The position numbers and the translations under genes are program-made. Positions 1 to 7,476 of a DNA stretch of 33,202 nucleotides are shown piece after piece. The stretch's first letter is position 1. Every line of letters begins with the position of its first letter. The stretch comes from Methyloradius sp035460505 (GTDB lineage: Bacteria; Pseudomonadota; Gammaproteobacteria; Burkholderiales; Methylophilaceae): contig DATHWP010000086.1 in NCBI GenBank assembly GCA_035460505.1, positions 1 through 33,202 of the forward strand, given 5' to 3'. Under the pieces are notes generated by a model that worked only from the letters and a program-made list of their open reading frames with translations, was not told the origin of the DNA and searched no databases.

Positions 1-1
1 A

Positions 2-1063
2 ATGGATGGCTATGCATTTAATGCGGATGGCCAGAATGCAAATGGCGAAACACGCCTTAAGGTTGCTGGCGATGCTTTCGCTGGCAGCAATTTTACTGGC
101 ACTCTGCAACGCGGCGAGTGCGTGCGCATCATGACTGGCGGAGCGATTCCTGCAGGTGCAGATACCGTCATTCCGCAGGAATATATCAAGATTGACGGTG
201 GGGCTATTGTATTTGCCGAACCGCTTAAACAGGGAAGAAACGTCCGCTACGCGGGTGAGGATTTAAAATTAGGCCAAGTGGTTTTATCAAAAGGCCATAT
301 GATCCATGCCGCTGATTTGGGCCTGATCGCCTCACTAGGCATAGGCGAAATCAAGGTATATCGAAAGCTGCGCGTAGCGATTTTCTCTACGGGCGACGAG
401 CTAGCCAGTGTTGGTCAAGCGCTCAACATCGGTCAGGTGTATGACAGCAATCGTTACACGCTTTATGGCATGTTAACCCAGCTGGGTATTGAGATCATCG
501 ATTTGGGTGCGGTAAAAGACAACCCTCAGTTGCTGGAGCAAACCCTCGCAAAAGCAGCAGAACAAGCCGACATTATCATCACCAGCGGTGGAGTATCAGT
601 AGGCGCGGCAGACCACATGAAAGCTCTGCTGAAAAAACTCGGCCAAGTGGTTTTCTGGAAAATCGCCATGAAGCCAGGTCGCCCTCTCGCTTATGGCAAA
701 GTCGGCAGCGCCCATTACTTTGGCCTGCCTGGCAACCCAGTTGCCGTCATGGTCACGTTTTATCAGTTTGTGCGTGATGCGGTGTTATTCATGATGGGTC
801 AGCCCACACCAAAACAGCAGCCCTTGTTGTCAGTGGTTTGCACTTCGGGCATCAAAAAACTCAAAGGCCGCACCGAGTTCCAGCGTGGTATTTTATTTAC
901 GGATACTGATGGGCATTGGAAAGTCAAAACCACGGGCAACCAAGGATCTGCAATTTTGAGCTCTATGTCAGCCGCCAACTGCTTTATTGTGCTAGATGAA
1001 GAAACGGGCAATCTGGATGCGGGTTCAACTGTGCAAGTGCAACTGCTTGAAGGAATTATCTAG
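2..1063 (+). CDS. moeA: Molybdopterin molybdenumtransferase MoeA, 3' part (5' end outside window)
   Basis: MoeA inserts molybdate into adenylylated molybdopterin in the last step of molybdenum cofactor synthesis, in the cytoplasm. The visible frame opens with the MDGYA motif, which in the family lies about 55-60 residues from the N-terminus, so this methionine is internal and the true start is upstream of the window. Family landmarks follow in order: GEDLK; the MoCF domain with the YDSNRYTL stretch near residue 147 of the visible part; TSGGVSVGAADHMK near 195; AMKPGRPLAYG and GLPGNPVAVMV near 225-250; and a C-terminal beta-barrel domain IV. The 353 visible residues plus the missing part match the usual length of about 400-410. 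Nothing suggests the gene is broken. Identification is firm, although moeA paralogues exist in some genomes. Confidence 0.95.
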   Translation: MDGYAFNADGQNANGETRLKVAGDAFAGSNFTGTLQRGECVRIMTGGAIPAGADTVIPQEYIKIDGGAIVFAEPLKQGRNVRYAGEDLKLGQVVLSKGHMIHAADLGLIASLGIGEIKVYRKLRVAIFSTGDELASVGQALNIGQVYDSNRYTLYGMLTQLGIEIIDLGAVKDNPQLLEQTLAKAAEQADIIITSGGVSVGAADHMKALLKKLGQVVFWKIAMKPGRPLAYGKVGSAHYFGLPGNPVAVMVTFYQFVRDAVLFMMGQPTPKQQPLLSVVCTSGIKKLKGRTEFQRGILFTDTDGHWKVKTTGNQGSAILSSMSAANCFIVLDEETGNLDAGSTVQVQLLEGII

Positions 1064-1082
1064 CGATACTTGCCAGTAATTC

Positions 1083-1472
1083 TTATCGAGCATCCATCAC
1101 AAAATTAAACTCTACGCCGTTGCCTGCTGGGTCTCTGAAGAATATCTGCCTAACGTGTGTCGCTTCAATCACACGGCACGTAAATTCAAGTCCTCGTTCT
1201 GCTAGTAAGACTTCAGTAGCGGCATAATCAGTGCAAGTAAATGCCACATGATCAAAGGTGGTTTGCACGTCTGTCAAACGTACTTCGCCATCTTTAGCTT
1301 CCGAGAGATGCAACACATCTTTGCCAGATGCATACAGCCAATAACCAAAACTCCTTAAAGCTGGCCGCTCACCCAACTGCAAACCAACCACTTCACAATA
1401 AAAATCTCTAAGCCGCTCAAGCAAAGGCCGTGGCGCACGTATGTTGTAATGATTAAATCCTGAAACTGCCAC
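1083..1472 (-). CDS. VOC-family (glyoxalase/dioxygenase fold) protein
   Basis: A small single-domain VOC protein of 129 residues. It shows the two beta-alpha-beta-beta-beta halves of the fold: an N-terminal FNHYNIRAP strand with a candidate metal-ligand His, the YCEVVGLQLGERP helix and turn, then FDHVAFTC and a C-terminal FFRDPAGNGVEFNF strand with a candidate Glu ligand. The frame can be read from an ATG at 1505, but a GTG at 1472 has AGGGAG exactly six bases upstream and gives a standard VOC N-terminus, so I chose it. The substrate cannot be told from sequence; relatives include glyoxalases, fosfomycin-resistance proteins and dioxygenases. It converges with moeA across a 19-base gap and is divergent from the receptor gene. 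Confidence 0.8.
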   Translation of the reverse strand: MAVSGFNHYNIRAPRPLLERLRDFYCEVVGLQLGERPALRSFGYWLYASGKDVLHLSEAKDGEVRLTDVQTTFDHVAFTCTDYAATEVLLAERGLEFTCRVIEATHVRQIFFRDPAGNGVEFNFVMDAR

Positions 1473-1629
1473 AAGTATCTCCCTGTGAATATCAATACTA
1501 AACATTAAGTTTAACGCCGTTTACAACAGCATTAACCAGTAAATTCATGAAAATACTGATGCGCAATTGTAAGTGTTTGTAATAAAGTCACGCTCAATTA
1601 TTAAATCAATATATCAGGGAAGATTCACC

Positions 1630-3726
1630 ATGTTCACCAGAAAGACTCTGCCACTGGCACTTCTAAGTATTTACAGCATCAGCCAATCTGCTTGGGCTGA
1701 AGAAACCACAGCGGTTAGTAAAGAAAAAATCACCATCACGGCGCCTGTGGTTGTCACAGCAACCCGCATCGAACAAAACAGCTTTGATCTGCCAGTGTCG
1801 ATTGATGTTGTGAAAAAAGAAGATATTCAAGATGGTCAATTAGGCATGACTCTCTCTGAAAGCTTGATTCGCGTGCCTGGCATTACCGCCCAAAATCGTA
1901 CCCAGATGGCACAAGATCCTCAGATTTCTACCCGCGGGTTTGGCGCACGTTCTGCCTTTGGTGTGCGAGGATTGCGACTATATGTAGATGGCATTCCACT
2001 CAGCATGCCTGATGGTATTGGTCAGCCAGGCAATGTGGATTTAGATGTGGTCAGTAGCATAGAAGTGTTACGCGGCCCATTCTCATCGCTATATGGCAAT
2101 TCTTCTGGTGGCGTGATTCAGCTATTTACAGAAAAATCACCTAAAACACTCGAACTATCGGGAGGTACTACTTTTGGCAGCTATGGCACACATAAAGAGA
2201 ATGTCAAAGCAGCTGGAACATCTGAAGGCATTCAATATCTAGTGAATTATTCTGACTTTGAATCAGATGGTTATCGAAACCATAGTGCCAACAACAAAAC
2301 ACAAGGCACGGCAAAATTTGGTATTGAAATTAGCGAAGATACCAAGCTAACCGCGCTGGTTAACTGGTTTGATCAGGATGCACAAGACCCTCTTGGCCTT
2401 ACAAGAACACTGGCATTTAGCAACCCGAAAAGTGCTGTCGGCGCAGCATATTTAGCTAATACCAGAGTAAGTCGGAGTAATACCCAAGCTGGCTTCAACC
2501 TTGAACACAAAATTGATGAAAATAACACGCTCACATTCGTCAATTACGTAGGCACAAGAGAAAATCTGCAATACCTGCCTGTCAGCGCATCTGGCTCTAC
2601 AGGCCGAGCTAGCCAGATATCACGTGACTTCTGGGGCACGGACCTGCGCTGGGATCATCTAGGTATGTTTTTGGAGAAGAACTATACATTCAGCCTAGGT
2701 ACAACTTACGGCAAGATGAACGATGCACGTACCGATATCAATACAATCAATGGCGTACTCAATACAACGCCTGCTGGATTAAATCGTAACGAGAAAAATA
2801 TTGCCTATAATTTTGACCAATATGCACAAGTTAAATGGTCTGCTCTCGACAATCTCGATCTGCATGCGGGTGTTCGACATACCAAGGTTCAACTCAAAGT
2901 TGAGGATAACCTTTTTACCAATGGCGATAACAGCGGAAAAGCTGAATATCAAAAAACAACTCCGGTTGTCGGTGCTGTATGGAAAGTCAATCCAGCCATT
3001 AACCTGTATGCAAACTATGGAAAAGGTTTTGAGACGCCTACTTTTGTTGAAGTTGCTTACTCTGGCCCCACGGGCGGTGTGCCAAACCTGGGATTAAGTC
3101 CAAGTCAGAGTCGTAACTTTGAAGTAGGTACCAAGGCATTTATTTCCGACAATACCCAAATAAATCTAAGCCTTTTCAAGACTCTGACAGAAAATGAGAT
3201 CGTGATTCAGGCTGGCGGTGCATTTACTACCTATACCAATGCTGGAAAGACTTCACGTGATGGTGTGGAATTATCACTCAACTCTGAGCTCCCACATAAC
3301 TTCTCGCTTTATGGCGCCTATACATTGCTGAACGCGAAGTTTGATTCTGACTTTATCAGCAATGGCAATACAGTCAGGTCTGGCAATACCATTCCCGGCA
3401 CATATCGCACTCAGGCTTATGGTGAGGTCGCTTGGAAGAATCCACCTACTGGTTTCCGTACTGCATTTGAAGTACGCCATAACAGCATGACTTATGTGAA
3501 CGACATCAATACAGACAATGCTCCTGACTACACCATATTCAATATTCGGGCAGGCTTTGAGCAGAAAATAAAAAGCTGGAAACTAAGCGAGTATATGCGC
3601 GTTGAAAACCTGTTTGATAAAGACTACATAGGCTCCATCAAGGTAAATGATACCAATGCACGCTTCTTTGAACCAGCTGCTGGCCGTAACTGGTTAGTTG
3701 GCCTCAATGCTAATTACGCTTTTTAA
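1630..3726 (+). CDS. TonB-dependent outer-membrane receptor, PqqU (YncD)-like
   Basis: A 698-residue outer-membrane receptor. The ATG at 1630 has AGGGA nine bases upstream and starts a typical signal peptide ending in SAWA; an in-frame start at 1573 would put 19 extra residues before it. A candidate TonB box (ITITAPVVV) comes next. The plug domain has SESLIRVPGI, STRGFGARSAFGVRG, LYVDGIP, MPDG and VEVLRGPFSSLYGNSSGG-like motifs, followed by a 22-strand-type barrel ending in aromatic Phe. From memory of E. coli YncD/PqqU, the plug and the C-terminal stretches (GFETPT near residue 460, TYTNAGKTSRDG near 540, and NLFDKDYIGSIKVN to AGRNW at the end) match closely and more specifically than generic siderophore receptors do. 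PqqU imports pyrroloquinoline quinone in E. coli. The neighbouring quinoprotein-associated genes fit that cargo, but PQQ here is an inference; siderophores or lanthanophores remain possible. Confidence 0.8.
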   Translation: MFTRKTLPLALLSIYSISQSAWAEETTAVSKEKITITAPVVVTATRIEQNSFDLPVSIDVVKKEDIQDGQLGMTLSESLIRVPGITAQNRTQMAQDPQISTRGFGARSAFGVRGLRLYVDGIPLSMPDGIGQPGNVDLDVVSSIEVLRGPFSSLYGNSSGGVIQLFTEKSPKTLELSGGTTFGSYGTHKENVKAAGTSEGIQYLVNYSDFESDGYRNHSANNKTQGTAKFGIEISEDTKLTALVNWFDQDAQDPLGLTRTLAFSNPKSAVGAAYLANTRVSRSNTQAGFNLEHKIDENNTLTFVNYVGTRENLQYLPVSASGSTGRASQISRDFWGTDLRWDHLGMFLEKNYTFSLGTTYGKMNDARTDINTINGVLNTTPAGLNRNEKNIAYNFDQYAQVKWSALDNLDLHAGVRHTKVQLKVEDNLFTNGDNSGKAEYQKTTPVVGAVWKVNPAINLYANYGKGFETPTFVEVAYSGPTGGVPNLGLSPSQSRNFEVGTKAFISDNTQINLSLFKTLTENEIVIQAGGAFTTYTNAGKTSRDGVELSLNSELPHNFSLYGAYTLLNAKFDSDFISNGNTVRSGNTIPGTYRTQAYGEVAWKNPPTGFRTAFEVRHNSMTYVNDINTDNAPDYTIFNIRAGFEQKIKSWKLSEYMRVENLFDKDYIGSIKVNDTNARFFEPAAGRNWLVGLNANYAF

Positions 3727-3801
3727 TATCACTGATTTCTGTAACGTAACTTTAATCACCAACAACTTCTCTCATATCCATAAAATGCTTCATTGTGCAG
3801 C

Positions 3802-3845
3802 GCATTTATTCATTCAGATATTCACAACATAGAATGAATAAATGC
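3802..3845 (+). terminator. 14-bp perfect inverted repeat with T-rich tail (candidate terminator or operator)
   Basis: GCATTTATTCATTC at 3802-3815 is exactly complementary to GAATGAATAAATGC at 3832-3845, with a 16-base loop. TTGTTTTT follows, so it could act as a weak, A+T-rich intrinsic terminator for the receptor gene. It lies about midway between the receptor stop and the carrier start, so it could instead be a binding site controlling the downstream gene. Confidence 0.5.
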
Positions 3846-3923
3846 TTGTTTTTAGTGTCTTAGGTAATATGAATACATAAGCCAAATGATATTGGTCAGT
3901 ATGAATAGTAGTTTGAGGAGAAA

Positions 3924-4730
3924 ATGATGATTAGCAAAAACTTGGCATTGAACATAGGCGCATCAGCAGCGTTGTTACTTGCGTTTAATACTGCAGCATG
4001 GGCTGAGGCATCTGACCAGCTTTGGCCTGTAGTCAAAGAGGCTTTCTTCACCAACCGCAATATTGAAGAAGTCGATTTCATCAAGATTACTGGGCCTAAG
4101 CGTGCTGAGAGCGGCGCGCAAGTACCAGTGACTATCTCTATCGATAAGCCACAGTCTGACGCGAATGCGATTAAAAGCTTGTATGTGATTGTGGATGCCA
4201 ACCCAATTCCACTGGCGGCCACTTACCATCTGAATGAAGCGCTAGGTAAATTCGAGCTTTCAACCCGTATCCGTATGGAAACTGATTCCTACATCCATGT
4301 AGTTGGCGAGGCGGCTGATGGCAAGCTGTATATGTCTAAAGTGGCGATACGCGCGGCTGGTGGCTGTGGTGGTACTGTGGATGGTGATGATGCAGCCGTG
4401 CGTGCAGCGGCAGGCAAGATCAAATTGCAGGTTGAAAACCCGATCAAGGTAGGGCAAGAAACACCGACTACTTTTATTATCAGACACCCAATGCGTACAG
4501 GTTTACAGCGCGATCTTGTATCACAAGGCTATGTGCCCGCTTTTTACATTCAGAAAGCTGCATTCACCTTTAATAACAAACCTGTGATGAATGTCGATTT
4601 TGGCGTTGGCACGAGTGAAGACCCTTACCTGCGATTTAATTTCGTTCCAGATGCGCCAGGCGTATTGCAAGTAAAAGCCGAAGATAATGAAGGTGGCGCA
4701 TTTTCAAATCAGGTAACACTCACTAATTAA
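3924..4730 (+). CDS. Quinoprotein dehydrogenase-associated fused SoxYZ-like carrier protein
   Basis: A periplasmic protein of 268 residues whose N-terminal part (about 30-150) resembles SoxY and whose C-terminal part (about 160-268) resembles SoxZ, joined in one chain. The signal peptide ends in AAWA. The SoxY part ends in GGCGG with Cys148, equivalent to the swinging-arm cysteine that carries sulfur intermediates in true SoxY. Here the motif is internal and followed by an Asp-rich linker. The SoxZ part contains RHPMRTG, FYIQKAAFTFNN and LRFNFVPD. Fused proteins of this kind are known as a family linked to PQQ dehydrogenases, not thiosulfate oxidation, and no other thiosulfate-oxidising Sox gene is visible. 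GAGGAG lies three bases from the first ATG and six from the second (3927), so translation may begin at 3927. The bound cargo is unknown. Confidence 0.85.
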   Translation: MMISKNLALNIGASAALLLAFNTAAWAEASDQLWPVVKEAFFTNRNIEEVDFIKITGPKRAESGAQVPVTISIDKPQSDANAIKSLYVIVDANPIPLAATYHLNEALGKFELSTRIRMETDSYIHVVGEAADGKLYMSKVAIRAAGGCGGTVDGDDAAVRAAAGKIKLQVENPIKVGQETPTTFIIRHPMRTGLQRDLVSQGYVPAFYIQKAAFTFNNKPVMNVDFGVGTSEDPYLRFNFVPDAPGVLQVKAEDNEGGAFSNQVTLTN

Positions 4731-4750
4731 ATCTACGTGAATCTGCAATT

Positions 4751-4778
4751 AAAAAAGGCGCATTTAAGCGCCTTTTTT
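4751..4778. terminator. Bidirectional rho-independent terminator
   Basis: AAAAAAGGCGC (4751-4761), a six-base loop, and GCGCCTTTTTT (4768-4778). A-tract and T-tract flank a G+C core, so it can end both the SoxYZ-like gene (plus) and the converging cytochrome b561 gene (minus). Confidence 0.9.
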
Positions 4779-4796
4779 ATTAGATCACTGCATCGA

Positions 4797-5399
4797 CTAT
4801 TTCAATAAGGACATACGCTTCAACGTACCGTCTTTATCAATCACCAGATGCTTTAACGCGCCTAGCACATGCAGCACAATGACTATGGCAAACACCAGCG
4901 CCAAGAACTCATGTATCTCTACAAAAATCTCACGCTTGGTATTGTCATTGAGGCCGGCAATGACTTGGATACCAAACCATTTCACGCCGTATTTGCTGTA
5001 TGCCGCCATGATGAGTCCGCTGAGTGGCATGGCAATCATGAGCAAATACAGTGTGTGATGGGTTGCGTGCGCCAGTTTTTTCTCCCACGGCTTATGTGAT
5101 TCAAGCATCACGGGCGGTTTATGCGTAATACGCCATAAAATACGCAAGACAATCAACGCGAGTACCGTCACACCAATGGATTTGTGCAAATTAAAATAGA
5201 AAGTACGCGGGGAAACTGCTTCAGCAAGTTGCAACTGGTAAACACCCAGATCAAACAAATCGAATGTGGCTGTTTTTGCCGCCTCTTTAGGCAAGTCACA
5301 CATATACCAACCTAGCGCCAACATGAAGATAATCCCCAAGCCTATCAACCAATGTAAAACCACGGCGGTTTTGGTGTAATGCGTACTTGTAATAGCCAT
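4797..5399 (-). CDS. Cytochrome b561-family membrane protein
   Basis: A 200-residue inner-membrane di-haem cytochrome b of the bacterial b561 type, which moves electrons between quinol and periplasmic partners. Four membrane segments are visible: around VLHWLIGLGIIFMLALGWY, FNLHKSIGVTVLALIVLRI, THHTLYLLMIAMPLSGLIM and EIHEFLALVFAIVIVLHVLG. Each carries a His suitable as haem ligand, including LHW near residue 16, LHK near 73, THH near 113 and IHE/LHV in the last helix. A short acidic loop precedes helix 2. It sits between, and on the opposite strand to, the SoxYZ-like carrier and the SoxH-like hydrolase. A role as quinone-side electron carrier for that system is possible but is inference from position. 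Confidence 0.88.
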   Translation of the reverse strand: MAITSTHYTKTAVVLHWLIGLGIIFMLALGWYMCDLPKEAAKTATFDLFDLGVYQLQLAEAVSPRTFYFNLHKSIGVTVLALIVLRILWRITHKPPVMLESHKPWEKKLAHATHHTLYLLMIAMPLSGLIMAAYSKYGVKWFGIQVIAGLNDNTKREIFVEIHEFLALVFAIVIVLHVLGALKHLVIDKDGTLKRMSLLK

Positions 5400-5651
5400 T
5401 TTATTGCCTTGTGTGAATGATGATGTGAATCAGTAAACTTAAGCCTTCGATTTTGAAGGCATTACCCTTATGGAGCAAGCCTTTTGAGCCATGCTTACCT
5501 TAAGACGCAGATTAAATGCCCAAGTTCACAGCCATTATTTCATGGCCAAAATAGAGTCCGTTCATTGAACATGCTTAATTCACCTGCTGTCATAATGATT
5601 CACAACACGTCAGATGTTGAATCACCACTATAAGCTTATGAGGAGTATCAC

Positions 5652-6569
5652 ATGCAGTTAATCAATCGCTGGCTTTTTGCCTGTTTTGCAATAGCTACAC
5701 TGGCTGCTCAAGCTGAGCCATTATCAGTCACAAAAGTGGCTGACGGCTTATATGTACATCAAGGCGTGCATGAAGATTTATCAGAAGGCTACCACGGCGA
5801 TATTGCTAATATCAGCTTTGTGATTGGTAGCAAAGGTGTGGCTGTGATTGATACAGGCGGCAGCTTTAAAACTGGCCAAGCATTGCATGATGCCATCAGA
5901 AAAATTACGCCGCTGCCCATCCTCTATGTCATTAATACCCACGTTCACCCTGACCATATCTTTGGTAACGCGGCTTTTGTGGCTGATAAACCAGCATTCG
6001 TGGGCCATGCAAAGCTGGCTGATGCGATGACACTGCGAGCAGATGCCTATATGCGCACGAACCAAACCTGGATGGGTGAAGCATTTGCAGGCAGCGAAAT
6101 CGTCAAGCCTACTCTCGCGGTGCAAGATATATTAACGCTGGATATAGGCGATAGAAAACTCATACTCACTGCTTACCCTAAAGCCCATACCAACACTGAC
6201 ATCACCGTATTAGATAGCAAAACTAATACCTTATGGACTGGCGATTTATTGTTTATTGAACGCACCCCTTCAGTAGATGGTGATATAAAAGGCTGGCTGG
6301 CTGTCATAGACCAGTTGAAAAAATTGAAAGTGAGCGAGGTAGTTCCAGGCCACGGAATGCCCACAAAAGACGGGCAAGCGGCCTTTAGTAAAGAGCAGCA
6401 TTACCTTGAAACCTTGCTTACGGATATTCGTGGCAGCATTAAAAAAGGTGAAGTAATGGAGAAGGCGATGGATACCGCTGCTGCCTCAGAAAGAAATAAC
6501 TGGGTACTGTTTGATATCGTCAATCGCCGCAATGTGAACAATCTCTACCCTGCGCTGGAATGGGAGTAA
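5652..6569 (+). CDS. Quinoprotein relay system zinc metallohydrolase (SoxH-like, metallo-beta-lactamase fold)
   Basis: A 305-residue exported hydrolase with a signal peptide ending in AQA near residue 21. The metallo-beta-lactamase fold is complete: AVIDTGG near 64-70, the zinc motif HVHPDH at 97-102, a further His in KAHTNTD, the bridging Asp in TGDLLF, and a last His in VPGHG. AGGAG lies about seven bases before the ATG. The family resembles SoxH and occurs with PQQ dehydrogenases and the SoxYZ-like carrier, which is also present here 0.9 kb upstream. By analogy it may hydrolyse a thioester or other adduct on the carrier's cysteine, but no substrate is established. Which of the two related relay-hydrolase subfamilies it belongs to cannot be settled by eye. 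Confidence 0.83.
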   Translation: MQLINRWLFACFAIATLAAQAEPLSVTKVADGLYVHQGVHEDLSEGYHGDIANISFVIGSKGVAVIDTGGSFKTGQALHDAIRKITPLPILYVINTHVHPDHIFGNAAFVADKPAFVGHAKLADAMTLRADAYMRTNQTWMGEAFAGSEIVKPTLAVQDILTLDIGDRKLILTAYPKAHTNTDITVLDSKTNTLWTGDLLFIERTPSVDGDIKGWLAVIDQLKKLKVSEVVPGHGMPTKDGQAAFSKEQHYLETLLTDIRGSIKKGEVMEKAMDTAAASERNNWVLFDIVNRRNVNNLYPALEWE

Positions 6570-6607
6570 CTGCAGCTCAAAACAATGCAGATTGATAGAA
6601 CGCCAAC

Positions 6608-6645
6608 TGGCCTCAGGCAAAGGCCAGACAAGCCTGAACGGCCTT
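6608..6645 (+). other. Overlapping, mutually exclusive hairpins in the leader of the TonB gene
   Basis: Three inverted repeats interleave: TGGCC/GGCCA (6608-6612 with 6622-6626), TCAGGC/GCCTGA (6613-6618 with 6632-6637) and AAGGCC/GGCCTT (6620-6625 with 6640-6645). They cannot all form together. No T-tract follows. The span lies just upstream of the TATAAT at 6658, so it may belong to the end of the hydrolase transcript. Confidence 0.35.
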
Positions 6646-6657
6646 AAAAGCTTGATG

Positions 6658-6663
6658 TATAAT
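6658..6663 (+). promoter_or_regulatory. Candidate sigma-70 -10 element for the tonB-histidine kinase pair
   Basis: A perfect TATAAT lies about 80 bases before the TonB-family start. The matching -35 region near 6634-6639 (CTGAAC) is poor, so an activator or an upstream TG contact would be needed. The call rests on the -10 hexamer alone. Confidence 0.35.
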
Positions 6664-6744
6664 CATTGGCTTTGATGCAAGCTGTTAATGCGATACTCTG
6701 GTCATTATTTAATCATTATCTAACCTGAATCATCCAACTCCCTT

Positions 6745-7470
6745 TTGGCCTCCCTTTCTGACAATCGTATATCAGACCAGCATTTCGTATGGATGCTGGC
6801 ATTGTCGCTCGGGCTACACGCTATGTTGCTGTTGTCTTTACCGAACCTGTTGCAAATAAAAAAACAATTGCCCACCGTATTACAGGTTGAAATGGCTAAG
6901 ACCGAGGCACCTGCTCCAGTCGCTCAACCAGAACCATCACCAGAGCCGGCAGCCCCGCAAAAAAACATTACGCCCAAACCTGACATTAAACCTGCGCCTA
7001 TCAAGTCATCGCCAGCACCAATCAATAACGACGCGCCAAGACCAGTTGAGCATATTGCTGAAACACCGCCAATCATCAGCACCGCCCCAAAAGCTGAAGT
7101 AGCACCTGTCGTTGTCGTGCCACCGCCGCCTCCAGAACCCCCTAAACCTGTAGTCCCTAGCCAGCAGGATATTGATACAGCCCGTAACCAGTACGGTACA
7201 GAGCTAGCCAATGCGCTGGCAAAATACAAGCAGTACCCTAAAATAGCGCAGATGCGCGGCTACCAAGGCGATGTGCTGGTGGATGTGCAGATGGATAGCA
7301 ACGGCAACGTCACGTCGAGCAAGATTCATCAATCTAGCGGTTACGAATCGCTAGATAACCAAGCGCTGGATATGGTCAAAAAAGCATCACCACTGCCTCC
7401 ACCACCCGCATTATTACGTGGGCGTTCTTTTAATGTTTTAGTGCCCGTATCTTTCCATTTACAGGAATAG
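6745..7470 (+). CDS. TonB-family energy transducer
   Basis: A 241-residue inner-membrane protein that would pass proton-motive energy to outer-membrane receptors through ExbBD-type partners (none in the window). A single N-terminal membrane helix (about residues 17-37, MLALSLGLHAMLLLSLPNLL) is followed by a long Pro-, Ala- and Glu-rich periplasmic spacer including PPPPPEPPKP. The C-terminal TonB domain (about 145-241) contains YPKIAQMRGYQGDVLVDV, the SGYESLDNQALDMVKKASPLPPPP stretch and a terminal beta-strand. The only in-frame start before the helix is TTG at 6745; an ATG at 6793 would cut into the helix. No strong ribosome site is seen. It lies downstream of the PqqU-like receptor region and six bases before the kinase gene, suggesting a dedicated TonB. 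Confidence 0.87.
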   Translation: MASLSDNRISDQHFVWMLALSLGLHAMLLLSLPNLLQIKKQLPTVLQVEMAKTEAPAPVAQPEPSPEPAAPQKNITPKPDIKPAPIKSSPAPINNDAPRPVEHIAETPPIISTAPKAEVAPVVVVPPPPPEPPKPVVPSQQDIDTARNQYGTELANALAKYKQYPKIAQMRGYQGDVLVDVQMDSNGNVTSSKIHQSSGYESLDNQALDMVKKASPLPPPPALLRGRSFNVLVPVSFHLQE

Positions 7471-7476
7471 ATCAGC

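Noticed and set aside
1573..1629. Longer N-terminus for the TonB-dependent receptor
   Set aside because: The extra 19 residues precede a perfect signal peptide, and the ribosome site at 1616-1620 fits ATG 1630.
1630..3726. Receptor as a lanthanophore importer serving XoxF
   Set aside because: An attractive idea given XoxF, but the motifs match PqqU/YncD more specifically. Kept only as an alternative.
3924..4730. True thiosulfate-oxidation SoxY/SoxZ
   Set aside because: The fused architecture with internal GGCGG and no SoxABCDX neighbours fits the quinoprotein-associated family instead.
5443..5460. GCCTTC/GAAGGC hairpin upstream of the cytochrome b561 gene
   Set aside because: Only six base pairs, no T-tract on either side and no clear link to a start or stop; could be chance.
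6924..7229. Gly- and Thr-rich open frame opposite the TonB proline spacer
   Set aside because: It is the complement of the Pro-rich repeat coding, with no start signal and no family resemblance.
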